Positions 26,343 through 29,299 of a DNA stretch of 29,299 bases are shown here, in pieces. Source of the DNA: VRUE01 sp035707825 (GTDB lineage: Bacteria > Actinomycetota > Thermoleophilia > Solirubrobacterales > 70-9). Made by a program: the position numbers and the translations under genes. The notes under the pieces were generated by a model. The model was not told the origin of the DNA and did no database searches. It worked only from the letters and a program-made list of their open reading frames with translations. Location: NCBI GenBank assembly GCA_035707825.1, contig DASSTR010000075.1, positions 1 to 29,299 on the forward strand, written 5' to 3'. The number at the start of each line of letters is the position of its first letter. Within the stretch, counting starts at the first letter, position 1.

Positions 26343-27734
26343 CTAGCCCAGCTTCGGGGTGCGCCAGGGCTGCGCGAGGCGGTTCGCGAGGTCGTCGGCG
26401 AGACCGGCGACCGGGACCCGCGTCTGCTCGAGCGAGTCGCGGTCGCGCAGCGTCACCGTGTCGTCCTCCATCGTCTGGTGGTCGACCGTGATTCCCCACG
26501 GGGTGCCGATCTCGTCCTGGCGGCGGTAGCGCTTGCCGATGTTGCCCCCCTCGTCGAACTCCGCCGGCATGCGATGCCGGAGCTCCTCGAAGACGGCCCG
26601 CGCCTTCTCCGGCATGCCGTCCTTGGAGACGAGCGGCAGGACCGCGGCCTTGACCGGGGCAAGGCGGGGGTGGAGGCGGAGGACCGTGCGCGGATGGCCG
26701 CCGACCTCCTCCACCTCGTAGGCGTCGACCAGGAAGGCAAGAGTCGCGCGGTCGGCGCCGGCGGCCGGCTCGATCACGTGGGGGACGTAGGCCTCGCCGG
26801 CCTCCTGGTCGAAGTACTCGATCTTCTTGCCGCTGAACTTGGCGTGCTGCGTGAGGTCGAAGTCGCCGCGGTTGGCGATTCCCTCCAGCTCCGACCAGCC
26901 GATCGGGAAGAGGTACTCGACGTCGCTGGTCCCGGAGGAGTAGTGGGAGAGCTCGTCGGCGTCGTGGGGTCGGACGCGCAGGAATTCGGGACGGATTCCG
27001 AGGCCGGTGTACCAGCGCTCGCGCTCCTCGATCCAGGTCCGGTACCACTGCTCGGCCTCGCCGGGCGGCACGAAGAACTCCATCTCCATCTGCTCGAACT
27101 CGCGGGTGCGGAAGATGAAGTTGCCGGGAGTGATCTCGTTGCGAAACGACTTACCGATCTGGGCGATCCCGAAGGGCGGCTTCTTGCGGGCGAATTTGAG
27201 CACGTGCTTGAAGTCGACGAAGATCCCCTGCGCGGTCTCCGGGCGCAGGAAGACGGTCGATCCCTCCTCGGCGACGGGCCCGACGTGGGTCTCGAACATG
27301 AGGTTGAACTGGCGCGGCTCGGAGAGCTCGCCGTCGCACTGCGGGCAGCGCAGCTCGGCGTTCGGGTTGCCGCCCTCGGCTTCCACCGCCTCGCGCAGGT
27401 GATCCTCGCGCCAGCGTTTCTTGCACTTGCCGAGGCACTGCACCAGCGGGTCGGTGAAGCCCTCCAGGTGGCCCGAGGCCTCCCAGACCCGGGGATGCTG
27501 GATGATCGCCGAGTCGAGGGCGACGATGTCGTCGCGCTCCTGCAGCATCGCCCGCCACCACTCGGCTTTGACGTTGTTCTTCAGCAGGACGCCGTAGTGG
27601 CCGTAGTCGTAGGTGTTGCCGATCCCGCCGTAGATCTCCGAAGCGGGGAAGACGAAGCCGCGCCGTTTGCAGAGCGCGACGATCTCATCCATCGTCACTT
27701 CGGTGGCTGGCGGGGTCTGCTCGGCGTCGGGCAT
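26343..27734 (-). CDS. glyS: Glycine-tRNA ligase, homodimeric type
   Basis: Class II aminoacyl-tRNA synthetase charging tRNA-Gly (EC 6.1.1.14), 463 aa, of the alpha-2 type found in actinobacteria, archaea and eukaryotes rather than the alpha/beta GlyQ+GlyS type. Visible parts are EIYGGIGNTYDYGHYG, a zinc-binding insert with C100/C104 (CLGKC) and C130/C133 (CPQC), FLRPETAQGIFVDFKHV, motif 2 IGKSFRNEITPGNFIFRTRE, glycine-pocket EFEQMEMEFF, and motif 3/anticodon-binding domain sequence YRRQDEIGTPWGITVDHQT near the C-terminus. ATG 27734 has TATACC 9 nt upstream. The internal ATG at 27692 is possible but lacks support. It is divergent from the FmdB-type gene. Confidence 0.97.
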   Translation of the reverse strand: MPDAEQTPPATEVTMDEIVALCKRRGFVFPASEIYGGIGNTYDYGHYGVLLKNNVKAEWWRAMLQERDDIVALDSAIIQHPRVWEASGHLEGFTDPLVQCLGKCKKRWREDHLREAVEAEGGNPNAELRCPQCDGELSEPRQFNLMFETHVGPVAEEGSTVFLRPETAQGIFVDFKHVLKFARKKPPFGIAQIGKSFRNEITPGNFIFRTREFEQMEMEFFVPPGEAEQWYRTWIEERERWYTGLGIRPEFLRVRPHDADELSHYSSGTSDVEYLFPIGWSELEGIANRGDFDLTQHAKFSGKKIEYFDQEAGEAYVPHVIEPAAGADRATLAFLVDAYEVEEVGGHPRTVLRLHPRLAPVKAAVLPLVSKDGMPEKARAVFEELRHRMPAEFDEGGNIGKRYRRQDEIGTPWGITVDHQTMEDDTVTLRDRDSLEQTRVPVAGLADDLANRLAQPWRTPKLG

Positions 27735-27742
27735 GGCGGGAA

Positions 27743-27790
27743 CGGTATAGAGGCGGGCGCCTTCCCGGGTATAGAGGCGAGTGCTTTCGC
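27743..27790. repeat. Two tandem 24-bp copies carrying TATACC/GGTATA, in the glyS promoter region
   Basis: Copies at 27743-27766 and 27767-27790 share GGTATAGAGGCG and match at 19 of 24 positions. Read on the minus strand each supplies a TATACC -10-like hexamer. The proximal one is 9 nt before the glyS ATG, so the duplication may have doubled the promoter. Confidence 0.6.
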
Positions 27791-27814
27791 GGCAGGCGCA
27801 CGGGCAGGCGCACG
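27791..27814 (+). repeat. Exact tandem repeat of GGCAGGCGCACG
   Basis: Two perfect 12-bp copies (27791-27802 and 27803-27814), directly adjoining the 24-bp repeat pair, in the glyS/FmdB intergenic region. Confidence 0.6.
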
Positions 27815-27850
27815 GGTTTCTCGAGGGCGGCTGCGATAATCCCGAGCGCT

Positions 27851-28162
27851 GTGCCTATCTACGAGTACAAGTGCGAGAAGGGCCACGTCTTCGACGTGAT
27901 CCAGAAGATGAGCGACGAGCCGCTTACCGAGTGCCAGGAGTGCGGCGCCCCGGCTCAGCGGGTTCTTCACCCTGTCGCGATTCACTTCAAGGGTTCCGGC
28001 TTCCACAACACCGACTACGGGAAGAAGAAGAGCGGCGCCAACGGCGCCAGCTCATCCGAAGAGTCCAAGGGCTCGTCGGAGTCGAGCTCTTCCTCGTCCT
28101 CGAGCTCGTCGGACTCCAAGTCGGGCGATTCGAAGGCAAAGGCCTCCAGCAGCGGGGACTGA
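27851..28162 (+). CDS. FmdB-family zinc ribbon protein with a serine-rich tail
   Basis: A 103-aa protein of the FmdB/CxxC_CxxC_SSSS regulatory family. The N-terminal zinc ribbon reads IYEYKCEKGHVFDV, MSDEPLTECQECGAP. The second Cys of the first knuckle is replaced by a shortened CEKGH (C8, H12), while CQEC (C28, C31) is intact, giving a likely C-H-C-C site. From about residue 60 the tail is low-complexity Ser/Lys/Glu/Gly, with a run of ten or more serines. GTG 27851 is preceded by GATAAT 10 nt upstream and has no ribosome binding site. Family members have been linked to amide-utilisation operons, but their molecular role is not settled. It converges with the LCP gene, 9 nt between stops. Confidence 0.92.
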   Translation: MPIYEYKCEKGHVFDVIQKMSDEPLTECQECGAPAQRVLHPVAIHFKGSGFHNTDYGKKKSGANGASSSEESKGSSESSSSSSSSSSDSKSGDSKAKASSSGD

Positions 28163-28171
28163 CCGCCGGGC

Positions 28172-29299
28172 TCAGCCGTTGAGGAAGCGGTTGACCGCCT
28201 TCTGGCGCAGCGAGTCGGGTATCTCGGTGGCGCCTTCCGGCCCCGATTCGCAGCCTTCCAGGGCGCCGGTGCAGAACACGTCGGTGGGGCCGCTGCCGCC
28301 GATCCCAGCGGCGAGGACCAGTTGCGGCATCGTGAAGAAGCCCATGTCGCTGACGAACGCTTTCGGCGCGTCCCAGCCGATGATCGGTCCCTTGATGAAG
28401 TTGTAGGGAGCGCGCAGCGGGTCGGTGAGGCGCCCCTTGATGCCGTTGATCACTTCCTGCTGGGCTTCCTCGCGGTTGTAGTCGTTGTAGCCGAGCGTGT
28501 AGGCGCTCTTGCCGGGGCCGGGGCATTCGCTGGGCTCGCGCGTGCGGGCGTAGACCAGCGCTTCTTCCCCGTCCAGGGTGTTCTCGCCCTTGCCCAGCCG
28601 CAGGCTGTAGCCGCCCTGGCCGCCGCCGGCGCCGCCGGAGATGTCGGTGCAGAGCTTGTGGGGGAGATTGACCTTGACCCCGCCGACGGCGTCGATCAGC
28701 TTTTCGAAGCCGGTGAAGTCGATGATCGCCACGTGGTCGATTTCGAGGTCGAGGAAGTTTTCGACCGCTTCGATCTGCAGCTTCGCGCCGCCGTAGGAAT
28801 AGGCGCCGTTGATTTTCTGCGGGTTGTGGCCGGGGACTTCGGCGTAGGTGTCGCGCGGGATCGAGAGTTTGCGGAAGCTGCCGCCGCCGGCGCGGATCAG
28901 CATCAGGGTGTCGGCGCGGAACTGGCCCACCGAGCAGTCGCCGTGGGGCGCCTCTCCGTGCGCCTGCTGGTCGAAGCATTCCTGCGTGGGGACGCCGGTG
29001 GGCTCCTTCGAGTCGGGCGAACGGGCGTCGGTGCCGATGACGAGGATCGTCTGTGCCTTGGGAAGCAGCAGCGGGTCCCCGTGCAGCGCCGACTTCGCTT
29101 CCCCGGAGAGCTTGAAGGCCTGGATCTGGGCGGAGATCGCGAAGGCGAGGAAGCTGAGCAGGATCCAGCCAAGCGCCGCCAGGCCGACCCATTTCAGCGC
29201 CCGGCGCAGGCCGGGGCGCGGCGGCCGGGCCCCGCGCTCGGATCGGGAGCGACGCAGGCGCCAGCGGCCTCTACCGGGCCCCTTCTGGGACCCTTTGTC
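28172..29299 (-). CDS. LytR-CpsA-Psr (LCP) family cell-wall glycopolymer ligase, 5' end outside the window
   Basis: Membrane-anchored phosphotransferase that attaches wall polymers from lipid carriers to peptidoglycan. The visible 375 codons begin with a basic cytoplasmic segment (RGRWRLRRSRSERG), then one transmembrane helix (WVGLAALGWILLSFLAFAI), then the extracellular LCP domain: TILVIGTDARSPD, FRADTLMLIRAGGG, KLSIPRDTYAEVPG, KINGAYSYGG and EALVYARTRE. The Arg/Asp residues of RADT, PRDT and YART are the phosphate/metal-binding set of the family. Four or more extracellular cysteines may form disulfides. The frame is open to the last base, so the start codon lies beyond 29299. Confidence 0.95.
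   Translation of the reverse strand, partial: DKGSQKGPGRGRWRLRRSRSERGARPPRPGLRRALKWVGLAALGWILLSFLAFAISAQIQAFKLSGEAKSALHGDPLLLPKAQTILVIGTDARSPDSKEPTGVPTQECFDQQAHGEAPHGDCSVGQFRADTLMLIRAGGGSFRKLSIPRDTYAEVPGHNPQKINGAYSYGGAKLQIEAVENFLDLEIDHVAIIDFTGFEKLIDAVGGVKVNLPHKLCTDISGGAGGGQGGYSLRLGKGENTLDGEEALVYARTREPSECPGPGKSAYTLGYNDYNREEAQQEVINGIKGRLTDPLRAPYNFIKGPIIGWDAPKAFVSDMGFFTMPQLVLAAGIGGSGPTDVFCTGALEGCESGPEGATEIPDSLRQKAVNRFLNG

Overview
The window is a high-GC, gene-dense bacterial chromosome segment. It most resembles a deep-branching actinobacterium of the class Thermoleophilia (Solirubrobacterales/Gaiellales type). That placement is an inference from several things: very GC-rich codon usage with many GTG starts, starts that often sit 6-10 nt behind a -10-like hexamer with no ribosome binding site, a DUF2510 protein, a eukaryote-like NADP isocitrate dehydrogenase, homodimeric glycyl-tRNA synthetase, MMPL and LCP envelope proteins, and small exported proteins of a kind I associate with that class. 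No rRNA, tRNA, CRISPR array or prophage is visible.

Layout. 1-7.5 kb: the 5' part of sdhA (minus), two overlapping exported proteins of unknown role, an M50 site-2 protease with CBS domains, an AidB-type acyl-CoA dehydrogenase (minus), and an icd-mdh pair. sdhA, icd and mdh make this a TCA-cycle neighbourhood. 7.7-9.7 kb: a coiled-coil/basic/winged-helix DNA-binding protein, a fatty acid hydroxylase directly followed by the C-terminal remnant of an acyl-CoA desaturase (pseudogene), and a small four-cysteine protein. 9.7-14.7 kb: a translationally coupled hsp20-lon pair, a GT39-like membrane glycosyltransferase and a small membrane protein. 14.7-19.1 kb: tetR, an MMPL exporter and an amidase. 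19.2-22 kb: two small, more AT-rich genes, an R2lox-like oxidase fused to an SCP2-like lipid-binding domain (minus), and an unknown gene. 22-26 kb: a fatty acyl-CoA ligase (minus), a PRC-barrel protein, a membrane-anchored FKBP, an AlkZ-like winged-helix protein and a VOC protein. 26-29.3 kb: a 246-bp MITE-like element, glyS (minus), an FmdB-type zinc ribbon protein, and a partial LCP ligase (minus) running off the end.

How it fits together. Central carbon metabolism (sdhA, icd, mdh), protein quality control (hsp20, lon, FKBP, M50 protease) and lipid/envelope functions (AidB, hydroxylase, MMPL, R2lox-SCP2, FadD, GT39, LCP) are interleaved. The most interesting signal is the R2lox-SCP2 fusion. 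Its upstream region carries a palindrome matching 14 of 17 bases of one that ends on the start codon of the MMPL exporter next to tetR, plus a CRP-like dyad. This suggests, as inference only, a lipid-oxidation/export regulon under the TetR protein. The second is the short non-coding element with near-perfect terminal inverted repeats and a flanking direct repeat.
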